A DNA stretch of 5,740 nt from the NCBI GenBank assembly GCA_027016675.1, contig JALUSH010000045.1, positions 1 through 5,740 of the forward strand, given 5' to 3'. The notes beneath the pieces were generated by a model that was given only the letters and a program-made list of their open reading frames with translations, was not told the DNA's origin and did not search any database. The stretch's first letter is position 1, and each line of letters begins with the position of its first letter. A program made the position numbers and the translations under genes. Origin of the DNA: Thermodesulfovibrio sp. (lineage in GTDB: Bacteria; Nitrospirota; Thermodesulfovibrionia; Thermodesulfovibrionales; JdFR-85). Below are positions 1 to 5,459 of the stretch, piece by piece.

Positions 1-51
1 GCATAGATTGCAGCAGTCAGGCCCTGCGGGCCTGACTGCTGCAATCTATGC
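1..51. repeat. Perfect 24-base inverted repeat, probable fold-back artefact at sequence end
   Basis: Bases 1-24 are the exact reverse complement of bases 28-51, with TGC between them. The right arm is genuine trxB coding sequence for the FAD-binding motif (GPAGLTAAIYA). The left arm therefore mirrors coding sequence where the conserved start of the gene (usually a beta strand ending GxGPAG) should be. The natural core TCAGGCCC-TGC-GGGCCTGA could itself form an 8-bp hairpin and prime a snap-back. The extra 16 bases of arm then have no coding reason to be palindromic. Seen: the repeat and its position at base 1. Inferred: an assembly or amplification chimera at a contig end. Confidence 0.85.
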
Positions 52-931
52 AGAGCGTTCAGGGCTTAAAACCGTGGTAATAGAAAAGGGTAGTATTGGG
101 GGACAGGTGGCAGTAACGCCTGTGGTTGAAAACTATCCTGGATATACAAGGATTCCAGGCAAGGTCCTTATGGATATGATGGCTCAGCAGGCACTGCAGT
201 ACACGGAAATACACCAGGGTGAGGAGGTTCTCCAGATAAGAAGGACTAAAAAGGGGCTATTCAATATAAAAACATCTTCAAATAGATATGAAACAAGGGC
301 TGTGATCCTTGCCACTGGAGCAGAACATAGAAGATTGGGAGTACCAGGTGAAAAGAGATTTTTTGGGAGAGGGGTAAGTTACTGTGCTACCTGTGATGGG
401 TATTTTTTTAAGGATGGAAAAAAGGTGATAATGGTGGGAGGAGGTAATTCAGCGGTAACAGAGGCACTCTATTTAAACAGCATAGGAGTGGATGTTACGC
501 TTGTCCACAGACGAGACACCCTGAGGGCAGAGGCAAGGCTACAGGAGAACATAAAAGAGGGGAAGATTCCCATCCTCTTTAATACAGTAGTTGAAGAGAT
601 CATGGGAGAAGCAGTGGTTAAGGCTGTAAGGTTAAGAGATCTCAAGAAGAAGGAGTCATATGTGATGGAAGTGAATGGAGTATTTATAGCCATAGGGTAT
701 GAACCTGTAAACAGTCTTGCCAGGAAGCTCAAACTGAAGCTTACTGATGATGGATACATAGTGGTTGATGATAGACAGCGAACCTCCATGCCAGGGGTCT
801 ATGCCTGTGGTGATGTAACAGGTGGAATAAAGCAGATTGTAACAGCTGTGGGTCAGGGCTCTATTGCTGCAATCAGTGTTTTCGAGGATTTGATGAACCC
901 ATACTGGAAAGGAAAGGGGGATTTTGAATAA
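8..931 (+). CDS. trxB: Thioredoxin-disulfide reductase, 5' end missing or corrupted
   Basis: Flavoenzyme that passes electrons from NADPH through FAD and a redox disulfide to thioredoxin in the cytoplasm. Counting from the TTG at 8, the FAD-binding GPAG motif is at residues 5-8, the redox-active CATC at 126-129, the NADPH-binding GGGNSA at 144-149, the HRR of NADPH-specific enzymes at 167-169, and the C-terminal FAD motif (ACGDV, then TAVGQGSIAA) at 266-288. The body is intact from GPAG to the TAA stop and close to the usual family length of about 310-320. The start is not real: the first few residues are encoded by the mirrored arm of the inverted repeat at 1-51, so the native start and the first glycines of GxGPAG are not visible. 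Ser4 may still be native, since GSGPAG is a common form. pgi follows after 51 bases on the same strand. Identification is firm; the start is not. Confidence 0.95.
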   Translation: MQQSGPAGLTAAIYAERSGLKTVVIEKGSIGGQVAVTPVVENYPGYTRIPGKVLMDMMAQQALQYTEIHQGEEVLQIRRTKKGLFNIKTSSNRYETRAVILATGAEHRRLGVPGEKRFFGRGVSYCATCDGYFFKDGKKVIMVGGGNSAVTEALYLNSIGVDVTLVHRRDTLRAEARLQENIKEGKIPILFNTVVEEIMGEAVVKAVRLRDLKKKESYVMEVNGVFIAIGYEPVNSLARKLKLKLTDDGYIVVDDRQRTSMPGVYACGDVTGGIKQIVTAVGQGSIAAISVFEDLMNPYWKGKGDFE

Positions 932-970
932 AAAGACGTTCTCTGTGGTTAGTATTTTAGAATTATTTAA

Positions 971-977
971 AAGGAGG
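971..977 (+). promoter_or_regulatory. Strong ribosome binding site for pgi
   Basis: AAGGAGG lies 5 bases upstream of the ATG at 983 and fixes this start over the in-frame ATG codons a few residues further in. I saw no convincing sigma70 promoter in the 51 bases between trxB and pgi, which favours co-transcription. Confidence 0.85.
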
Positions 978-982
978 TCATC

Positions 983-2326
983 ATGATAGCTCTTAATATG
1001 GCAAATGTAATGGAAGAGGTAATTGGCGAAAAGGGATTAACAGAAAAGGAATTAGAGGAGCTACGACAGGATATCAAGGATGCCCTTTCCCAGATAAAGA
1101 ACAGAAAGTGGCCAGAGCTTGCTTTCCTTGATCTGCCTGAGCAGGACACTGAAAAGATCAAAGAGATTGCACTGGATATAAAGAACCAAGCAGAGGATTT
1201 TCTACTCCTGGGTATAGGAGGTTCTGCCCTTGGTCCAAGGGCGATTCTTGAGGCCCTCAGTCCTTTCCATAACCTGAAACACAAACCACGTGTTTTCATA
1301 TACGACAATGTTGATCCCAGGACCCTGTCTTCTATTCTCTCCCTGATTGATCTGAAAAAGACATTTGTCAATGTAATTACCAAGTCTGGCAGTACTGCTG
1401 AAACAGCAGCATCTTTCATGATTCTGTGGGAAGAGATGGAAAAGACCCTTGGCAAAGAGAGTGCAAAGAGGTTTATTGCTACTACAGACCCTGAGAAGGG
1501 AAACCTCAGGGAGATAGTAAAGAAGTACGGGCTTGAATCCCTTGATATTCCTTCTGGTGTGGTGGGTAGATATTCAGTGTTAAGTCCTGTGGGGCTGCTT
1601 ACAGCAGAGGTGATTGGTGTTGACTGTAAGGAACTTCTGAAGGGTGCAAGGGATATAAGAGACAGGTGTGTGGAAGAGGAACTCTGGAAAAACCCCGCCC
1701 TGTTGATGGCTTCTGTATTATATCTGCAGGGCACCAAAAACAGCAGGACAATTGATGTTATTATCCCTTACGCCGACGGGCTGAAGTCCTTTTCCGAGTG
1801 GTTCTGTCAGTTATGGGCAGAGAGTCTTGGTAAGTTGGGGCTTGGTCTTACCCCCTATCCATCAATAGGTACTACTGATCAGCATTCTCAATTGCAACTC
1901 TGGATGGAGGGGCCGGAAGACAAGGTGGTTGTATTTCTGCGGATTGAAGACTATGGAACTGATGTCAAGATTCCCATTGTCTTCGAGGATATGGAAGGGC
2001 TTAATTATCTATCAGGACATACACTGTCAGAACTGATAAAGGCAGAAGAAGAGGCAACAGAATTGTCTCTTGCAAGGGCCTCAAGGCCCAACCTCTCCCT
2101 GGACATCCCGTATATAGATGCCTATCACCTTGGTCAGTTGTTCATGTTTTTTGAGATTGTAACAGCCCTTGTGGGCTTCCTCTTTGGCATCAATCCATTC
2201 AACCAGCCAGGCGTGGAGGAAGGAAAAAACTTCACCTATGGGATGATGGGCAAAAAGGGCTTTGATAAAAAGCGGCTGGAGGTTGAAGAGGCAAGAGAGA
2301 AAAAGCTCTGCTGGACCGTAAGGTAG
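983..2326 (+). CDS. pgi: Glucose-6-phosphate isomerase, short bacterial type
   Basis: Interconverts glucose 6-phosphate and fructose 6-phosphate in glycolysis and gluconeogenesis; cytoplasmic. At 447 residues it matches the compact bacterial form (about 450) rather than the ~550-residue E. coli form. Two SIS sugar-isomerase domains are visible: the first holds LLGIGGSALG (75-84) and the phosphate-binding ITKSGSTAET (132-141). The family signature GVVGRYSVLSPVGLL spans 192-206. Glu280 in WAESLGK is the expected catalytic base. His301 in GTTDQHSQ is the expected ring-opening histidine, and Lys415 ends the second signature (INPFNQPGVEEGK, 403-415). No catalytic residue is missing. It starts behind an AAGGAGG site and ends in TAG directly abutting the ATG of the nuclease gene, so the two are probably translated from one message. 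Confidence 0.97.
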   Translation: MIALNMANVMEEVIGEKGLTEKELEELRQDIKDALSQIKNRKWPELAFLDLPEQDTEKIKEIALDIKNQAEDFLLLGIGGSALGPRAILEALSPFHNLKHKPRVFIYDNVDPRTLSSILSLIDLKKTFVNVITKSGSTAETAASFMILWEEMEKTLGKESAKRFIATTDPEKGNLREIVKKYGLESLDIPSGVVGRYSVLSPVGLLTAEVIGVDCKELLKGARDIRDRCVEEELWKNPALLMASVLYLQGTKNSRTIDVIIPYADGLKSFSEWFCQLWAESLGKLGLGLTPYPSIGTTDQHSQLQLWMEGPEDKVVVFLRIEDYGTDVKIPIVFEDMEGLNYLSGHTLSELIKAEEEATELSLARASRPNLSLDIPYIDAYHLGQLFMFFEIVTALVGFLFGINPFNQPGVEEGKNFTYGMMGKKGFDKKRLEVEEAREKKLCWTVR

Positions 2327-3154
2327 ATGGTGTCTGTACTATTGATACTGCTGCTATTGCTCTTTCCCTCACCTGCACTGACATCAAACAGATGTGAGTA
2401 CAGGGAGGTAGCAAGGGTTATTGATGGTGATACCTTTGTGTTAAAGAATGGACAACGTATCAGGCTCCTTGGTATAGACACACCTGAAAGTGCTGACCCA
2501 AGAAGACCTGTACAGTTCTATGGGCTTGAGGCAAAACAGTTTCTGAAAAGACTTGTAGAGAACAAACTTGTCTGTCTCAGGAGAGACAGAGACAGAACAA
2601 TAAACAGGGACAGGTACAACAGGCTCCTTCGGTATGTCTATGTAGATAAGGTTTTTGTCAATAAAGAGATTGTGGGTATGGGTTATGGTTTTGTCTTTGT
2701 TCAGTTACCTTTCCAGTATATGGAGGAGTTCAGGAGGCTTCAGCATAAAGCCATGGAGGAAGGGGTTGGTCTCTGGGATGACAGAAAGTACGGAATCTGG
2801 CTTGGTAACTATGCAAAGAGTCTTTCTCGCATCAGCAATTGTATCTCAGATACTGTGGTATGTTCCTGGGATGCCATAAAATACATCGGTAAGAAGAGAA
2901 AGGTGAGGTTTCTGATAAAAAAGGTTCACAATGCAGGCGAGAGGATTTACTTCAACAGTGAAGATGATATATACAACCCAAGGAACTTTACTGTGGTATT
3001 GCCTGTATCAACCAGAGATTATAGAGATATTGAGATGAAGTACTGGGGAAGGGTAGCAGAGGTAAAGGGATATATCAGAGAAAACCATGGCCGTGCTGAG
3101 ATGGAGATCAGGGACATAAAGGAACTGGTGATACTTTATTCTGATGATTCATGA
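2327..3154 (+). CDS. Exported thermonuclease (SNase) family protein with an extra C-terminal domain
   Basis: Probable calcium-dependent phosphodiesterase cutting DNA or RNA outside the cytoplasm. Residues 1-20 are a hydrophobic signal sequence (poly-leucine core, likely cut near ALTS) whose n-region carries no positive charge. The SNase OB-fold domain spans about 25-152. Relative to staphylococcal nuclease, Asp35 matches Asp21, Arg46 matches Arg35, Asp51 and Thr52 match Asp40 and Thr41, Glu54 matches Glu43, and Arg99 (RDRYNR) matches Arg87, so the active site is complete. Residues 180-275 are an added beta-rich region of unassigned identity, possibly a second OB-like fold. Cysteines at 23, 83, 172 and 179 could form disulfides. 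The start directly follows the pgi stop. The only Shine-Dalgarno-like bases, TAAGG at 2319-2323, are very close to this ATG, and a GTG three bases on would be better spaced. Substrate and role unknown; family assignment firm. Confidence 0.92.
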   Translation: MVSVLLILLLLLFPSPALTSNRCEYREVARVIDGDTFVLKNGQRIRLLGIDTPESADPRRPVQFYGLEAKQFLKRLVENKLVCLRRDRDRTINRDRYNRLLRYVYVDKVFVNKEIVGMGYGFVFVQLPFQYMEEFRRLQHKAMEEGVGLWDDRKYGIWLGNYAKSLSRISNCISDTVVCSWDAIKYIGKKRKVRFLIKKVHNAGERIYFNSEDDIYNPRNFTVVLPVSTRDYRDIEMKYWGRVAEVKGYIRENHGRAEMEIRDIKELVILYSDDS

Positions 3155-3158
3155 AGTA

Positions 3159-3842
3159 TTATTGAAAGAAACTCCTGTAAAAGCCCATTGCCCTCTGGAG
3201 ATAATCTTTGAATATTTCCTCTGCATGCCTGACCATCTGCAGGGCTCTGTCAGTGTCTTCTTCATGTTCAAACCATTTCCTTATTATCTCAGGTGTCACC
3301 TCTATATGAAACTGCAAGGCATATACATTGTTGTTATATACAAAGGCCTGGTTTGGATAAGCCTCTGAAGATGCAATCCTTTTGGCACCTTCAGGAAGAT
3401 CAAAGGTATCACCATGCCATTGAAACACCTCTGCCCTGCCAGAGCCATCTATCTCAAGCTCCTTTATGGCAGGGTCTTTCAGACCTTCCTCTGTGAGTTC
3501 CACCTTGTACCAGCCTATCTCCCTTACATCTCCTGGATAAACCCTGGCACCAAGTACATGGGCGAGCATCTGTGCGCCAAGACATACACCAAGCACAGCC
3601 CTGCCCTTCTTTACAAAGTCTTCTATCAGTTTTGCCTCATCCTTCAGATAAGGATATCTGTCCATCTCATAAACAGCCATGGGGCCTCCCATGATAACAA
3701 GATGCGTATAATCATCAACAGTGATAGGTCTATCGCCTTTTGAGAACTCAGCTACCCTGTAAGGAATCCTCTTTTCCCTGAGATAATCTTCAATGGTTCC
3801 AGGGCCTTCCATGGGAATGTTCTTAATAATAAGCACACTCAT
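3159..3842 (-). CDS. Class I glutamine amidotransferase domain protein (GMP-synthase GATase-like), stand-alone
   Basis: A single GATase1 domain that would hydrolyse glutamine or a gamma-glutamyl compound. The catalytic triad is visible: nucleophile Cys87 in the elbow GVCLGAQ (85-91), His179 and Glu181 in LQFHIEVTPE (176-185). The GGPMAVYE loop (52-59) supplies the expected oxyanion region. FQWHGDTFDLP (140-150) is typical of the GMP-synthase-like GATase subfamily. There is no synthase domain, so it is not GuaA itself. The C-terminus (about 190-227) is a charged, helical-looking tail. An AAGGAG site lies 7 bases before the ATG. It lies downstream of glnK-amtB on the same strand but has its own promoter and is separated from amtB by a 127-base insertion element. 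Its stop is 4 bases from the convergent nuclease stop. The natural substrate cannot be told from sequence; gamma-glutamyl hydrolase or defence against glutamine analogues are alternatives. Confidence 0.9.
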   Translation of the reverse strand: MSVLIIKNIPMEGPGTIEDYLREKRIPYRVAEFSKGDRPITVDDYTHLVIMGGPMAVYEMDRYPYLKDEAKLIEDFVKKGRAVLGVCLGAQMLAHVLGARVYPGDVREIGWYKVELTEEGLKDPAIKELEIDGSGRAEVFQWHGDTFDLPEGAKRIASSEAYPNQAFVYNNNVYALQFHIEVTPEIIRKWFEHEEDTDRALQMVRHAEEIFKDYLQRAMGFYRSFFQ

Positions 3843-3850
3843 TACCAGAC

Positions 3851-3856
3851 TCCTTC
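3851..3856 (-). promoter_or_regulatory. Ribosome binding site for the glutamine amidotransferase gene
   Basis: On the - strand, GGAAGGAG precedes the ATG (3842-3840) with about 7 bases of spacing. This supports the start and leaves a very short leader behind the promoter at 3870-3898. Confidence 0.75.
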
Positions 3857-3869
3857 CATTGTTTGTAAT

Positions 3870-3898
3870 ATTGTATTGACATTGCAGTATTATATCAA
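3870..3898 (-). promoter_or_regulatory. Sigma70-type promoter for the amidotransferase gene
   Basis: On the - strand, TTGATA (3898-3893) and TACAAT (3875-3870) are separated by exactly 17 bases; each hexamer matches consensus at five of six positions. Transcription would start near 3863, about 20 bases before the ATG, leaving room for the AAGGAG site. The -35 box lies inside the 9-base direct repeat that flanks the insertion element at 3901-4027. A second -10-like TATAAT at 3894-3889 has only a poor -35 (TTTACC) 17 bases upstream, inside the element. Confidence 0.6.
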
Positions 3899-3900
3899 AT
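3892..3900. repeat. Target-site duplication, left copy (ATATCAAAT)
   Basis: Nine bases, ATATCAAAT, repeated exactly at 4028-4036 on the other side of the MITE-like element. This is the pattern expected of staggered transposon insertion. Confidence 0.7.
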
Positions 3901-4027
3901 CAGTGGTGTCCGGTAAAAATGTCATGCCTAATCCTGCTCTTCATCAGGACATGCTTGTTTCAGCATCTTTATTTAAGATTCTGACCTCCGTCAGAATGAC
4001 ACCTCAATTTTTTGCCGGACCGTGTTG
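3901..4027. mobile_element. MITE-like non-autonomous element, 127 bases
   Basis: The segment lies between exact 9-base direct repeats. Near its ends are inverted repeats GTCCGGTAAAAA (3908-3919) and the complement of GTCCGGCAAAAA (4009-4020), 11 of 12 identical. Just inside is a second inverted pair, TGTCAT (3920-3925) and ATGACA (3996-4001). Outermost bases are CA on the left and TG on the right. It has no coding capacity. Internally there is a perfect 8-bp hairpin (3978-3997) and a weaker one (TCCTG 3932-3936 with CAGGA 3945-3949). The 9-base duplication and GTCCGG ends are compatible with mobilisation by a DDE transposase such as an IS4-type element; that link is inference. It lies one base beyond the amtB stop. 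Confidence 0.65.
3978..3997. repeat. Perfect 8-bp hairpin inside the MITE-like element
   Basis: ATTCTGAC and GTCAGAAT pair perfectly around the loop CTCC. No T-run follows directly on either strand, so it is not a standard intrinsic terminator. It could still slow RNA degradation at the 3' end of the amtB message, which reads into it. Confidence 0.7.
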
Positions 4028-4036
4028 ATATCAAAT
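4028..4036. repeat. Target-site duplication, right copy (ATATCAAAT)
   Basis: Exact copy of 3892-3900. It ends one base before the amtB stop codon (complement of 4038-4040). Before insertion, the amidotransferase promoter would have begun almost immediately after amtB. Confidence 0.7.
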
Positions 4037-4037
4037 A

Positions 4038-5339
4038 CTAAAAGAAATATCCCTCTTCGCCATGTTGTGTGACATCAATACCCTGAACCTCTGATGACTC
4101 ATCCACCCTTAAACCAACTAACAGGTCGATTACCTTGAGGATTATTATACTTACAACAAGGGAGTACAATGCAACCGCACCTGCACCGGTTAATTGTGCC
4201 AGCATTAGTTGTGCTTTACCGTACAGCATTCCATCCGCACCACCTGGGTTAATGGCAGTAGTTGCAAAGAGGCCTATACTTAAAGTGCCAAAAATCCCTC
4301 CAATGCCATGAACTCCAAAGGCATCAAGGGAATCATCATACCCAACCTTTTCTTTGGCCTTCAGTCCCATAAAGCAGACGATACCTGCGGCGATCCCGAT
4401 GAGAAATGCTGACGTGGGCGATACAAAACCTGCTGCAGGTGTGATAGTGGCAAGCCCGGCGATGCAGCCTGTGGCAGCACCAAACATGGTGGGTTTACCG
4501 TATCTCAGCCATTCTACAATTATCCATGTGAGCGTTGCAGAGGCAGCTGCCACATGGGTGTTAACCAGTGCCACTGTTGCCAGTCCACCAGAGGAAAGGG
4601 CACTGCCAGCATTGAATCCGAACCAGCCGAACCAGAGCAGACCAGCTCCAAGCACGGTCATTGGCAGGTTGTGAGGTGTCATTGGTTCCTGAAGATACCC
4701 CTTTCTCTTCCCCACTATTATGGCAGCGGCAAGGGCGGAGATTCCTGCTGTGGCATGAACAACCATTCCTCCTGCAAAATCAAGTACACCCAGCTTACTC
4801 AACCATCCCCCTCCCCAGATCCAGTGTGCCACAGGGTCATAAACAAAGGTGGACCAGAGCAAAATAAAAAGAAGATAGGCAGAGAACTTCATCCTTTCAG
4901 CAAAGGCACCACTGATAAGTGCCGGAGTTATTATTGCAAACATTGCCTGGTATATCATAAAGGCAAGATGGGGAACTGTAGGTGCATAATGGGATGGCTC
5001 AACTCCCACACCCTTGAGACCAAACCATGCAAGAGAACCTATTACTCCATTAATGTCAGGGCCAAAGGACAGGGTATATCCTATCAGAATCCACTGGATC
5101 GTTATTACTGCAAGTGCAATAAAGCTGTGCATAATGGTGCCCAGTACATTCTTGCGCCTCACCATTCCACCATAAAAAAGGGCAAGCCCCGGGGTCATCA
5201 ACATCACAAGGGCTGTGGATACAAGCATCCATGCCGTGTCTCCTGCATCAATCTTACCCTCCGAGGCAACCGCTATTGAAGGTAACAGTAAAAATAAACA
5301 TAAGCCTGTAATTATACTCCTTTTCCTTGAAACAGACAT
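4038..5339 (-). CDS. amtB: Ammonium channel / transporter (Amt family)
   Basis: Inner-membrane trimeric channel that takes up ammonium, gated by PII protein. The 433 residues begin with a cleavable signal peptide (RKR, a hydrophobic core, then AVASEG near 22-28), as in E. coli AmtB, followed by the usual eleven membrane segments. Pore residues align with E. coli numbering: Trp175 (W148), Asp187 in DFAGG (D160), His195 in VVHATAG (H168), Phe242 and Ser246 in FNAGS (F215, S219), and His344 in FGVHGIGG (H318). The twin histidines are therefore intact. The cytoplasmic tail (about 411-433, ending VTQHGEEGYFF) is of the common type. An AGGAGG site at 5353-5348 lies 8 bases before the ATG. glnK lies 120 bases upstream on the same strand, the classical glnK-amtB order. 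A MITE-like insertion begins just after the stop. Confidence 0.97.
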   Translation of the reverse strand: MSVSRKRSIITGLCLFLLLPSIAVASEGKIDAGDTAWMLVSTALVMLMTPGLALFYGGMVRRKNVLGTIMHSFIALAVITIQWILIGYTLSFGPDINGVIGSLAWFGLKGVGVEPSHYAPTVPHLAFMIYQAMFAIITPALISGAFAERMKFSAYLLFILLWSTFVYDPVAHWIWGGGWLSKLGVLDFAGGMVVHATAGISALAAAIIVGKRKGYLQEPMTPHNLPMTVLGAGLLWFGWFGFNAGSALSSGGLATVALVNTHVAAASATLTWIIVEWLRYGKPTMFGAATGCIAGLATITPAAGFVSPTSAFLIGIAAGIVCFMGLKAKEKVGYDDSLDAFGVHGIGGIFGTLSIGLFATTAINPGGADGMLYGKAQLMLAQLTGAGAVALYSLVVSIIILKVIDLLVGLRVDESSEVQGIDVTQHGEEGYFF

Positions 5340-5347
5340 CTTGCCAT

Positions 5348-5353
5348 CCTCCT
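5348..5353 (-). promoter_or_regulatory. Ribosome binding site for amtB
   Basis: AGGAGG on the - strand, 8 bases before the ATG. It selects the start that includes the complete signal peptide. Confidence 0.8.
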
Positions 5354-5389
5354 GTTTTGCTTTCTATATCATTACCTGAGTACTTCCCC

Positions 5390-5412
5390 AACATTAGGTC
5401 AGGGCCTAAGTT
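5390..5412. other. Hairpin in the glnK-amtB intergenic leader
   Basis: TTAGG (5394-5398) pairs with CCTAA (5405-5409) around a six-base loop, and AAC (5390-5392) pairs with GTT (5410-5412) after a one-base bulge. It sits mid-way in the 120-base gap. No U-run follows on the transcribed (-) strand, so it is not an intrinsic terminator. It may be a processing or regulatory hairpin, or chance. I found no sigma54 (GG-N10-GC) promoter in this gap and only a weak sigma70 match (TTGGGG and TATAGA, 17 apart). Confidence 0.35.
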
Positions 5413-5439
5413 TACATTTAGCTTTAAATCTGCAATCCC

Positions 5440-5458
5440 AAATCATAAATCATAAATC
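5440..5458. repeat. Short tandem repeat, 2.7 copies of AAATCAT
   Basis: AAATCAT at 5440-5446 and 5447-5453, then AAATC at 5454-5458, immediately after the glnK stop. Low complexity; no function is evident. Confidence 0.6.
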
Positions 5459-5459
5459 C

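Noticed and set aside
469..789. 106-codon - strand frame opposite trxB
   Set aside because: It is antisense to intact, conserved trxB sequence and has no ribosome site or motif.
967..1737. Long open frame (256 codons) on the - strand opposite pgi
   Set aside because: It lies wholly antisense to a clearly identified enzyme, its protein is serine-rich with no recognisable motif, and it arises from codon bias of the real gene.
2078..2091. GGGCC-TCAA-GGCCC hairpin inside pgi
   Set aside because: Short stem in coding sequence explained by codons for conserved protein, with no T-run; treated as chance.
3155..3158. Possible bidirectional terminator between the convergent stops
   Set aside because: Only four bases separate the stop codons and no stem with a T-run is visible around them.
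3144..3743. Three + strand frames of 67-109 codons opposite the amidotransferase gene
   Set aside because: The real gene on the - strand has a complete catalytic triad, promoter and ribosome site; these frames have none and no recognisable product.
3876..3881. Perfect TTGACA on the + strand as a promoter -35 box
   Set aside because: There is no acceptable -10 box 16-18 bases downstream and no + strand gene to serve.
4554..5279. 241-codon + strand open frame opposite amtB
   Set aside because: The translation is cysteine, histidine and lysine rich with no domain; amtB on the other strand is unambiguous over its full length.
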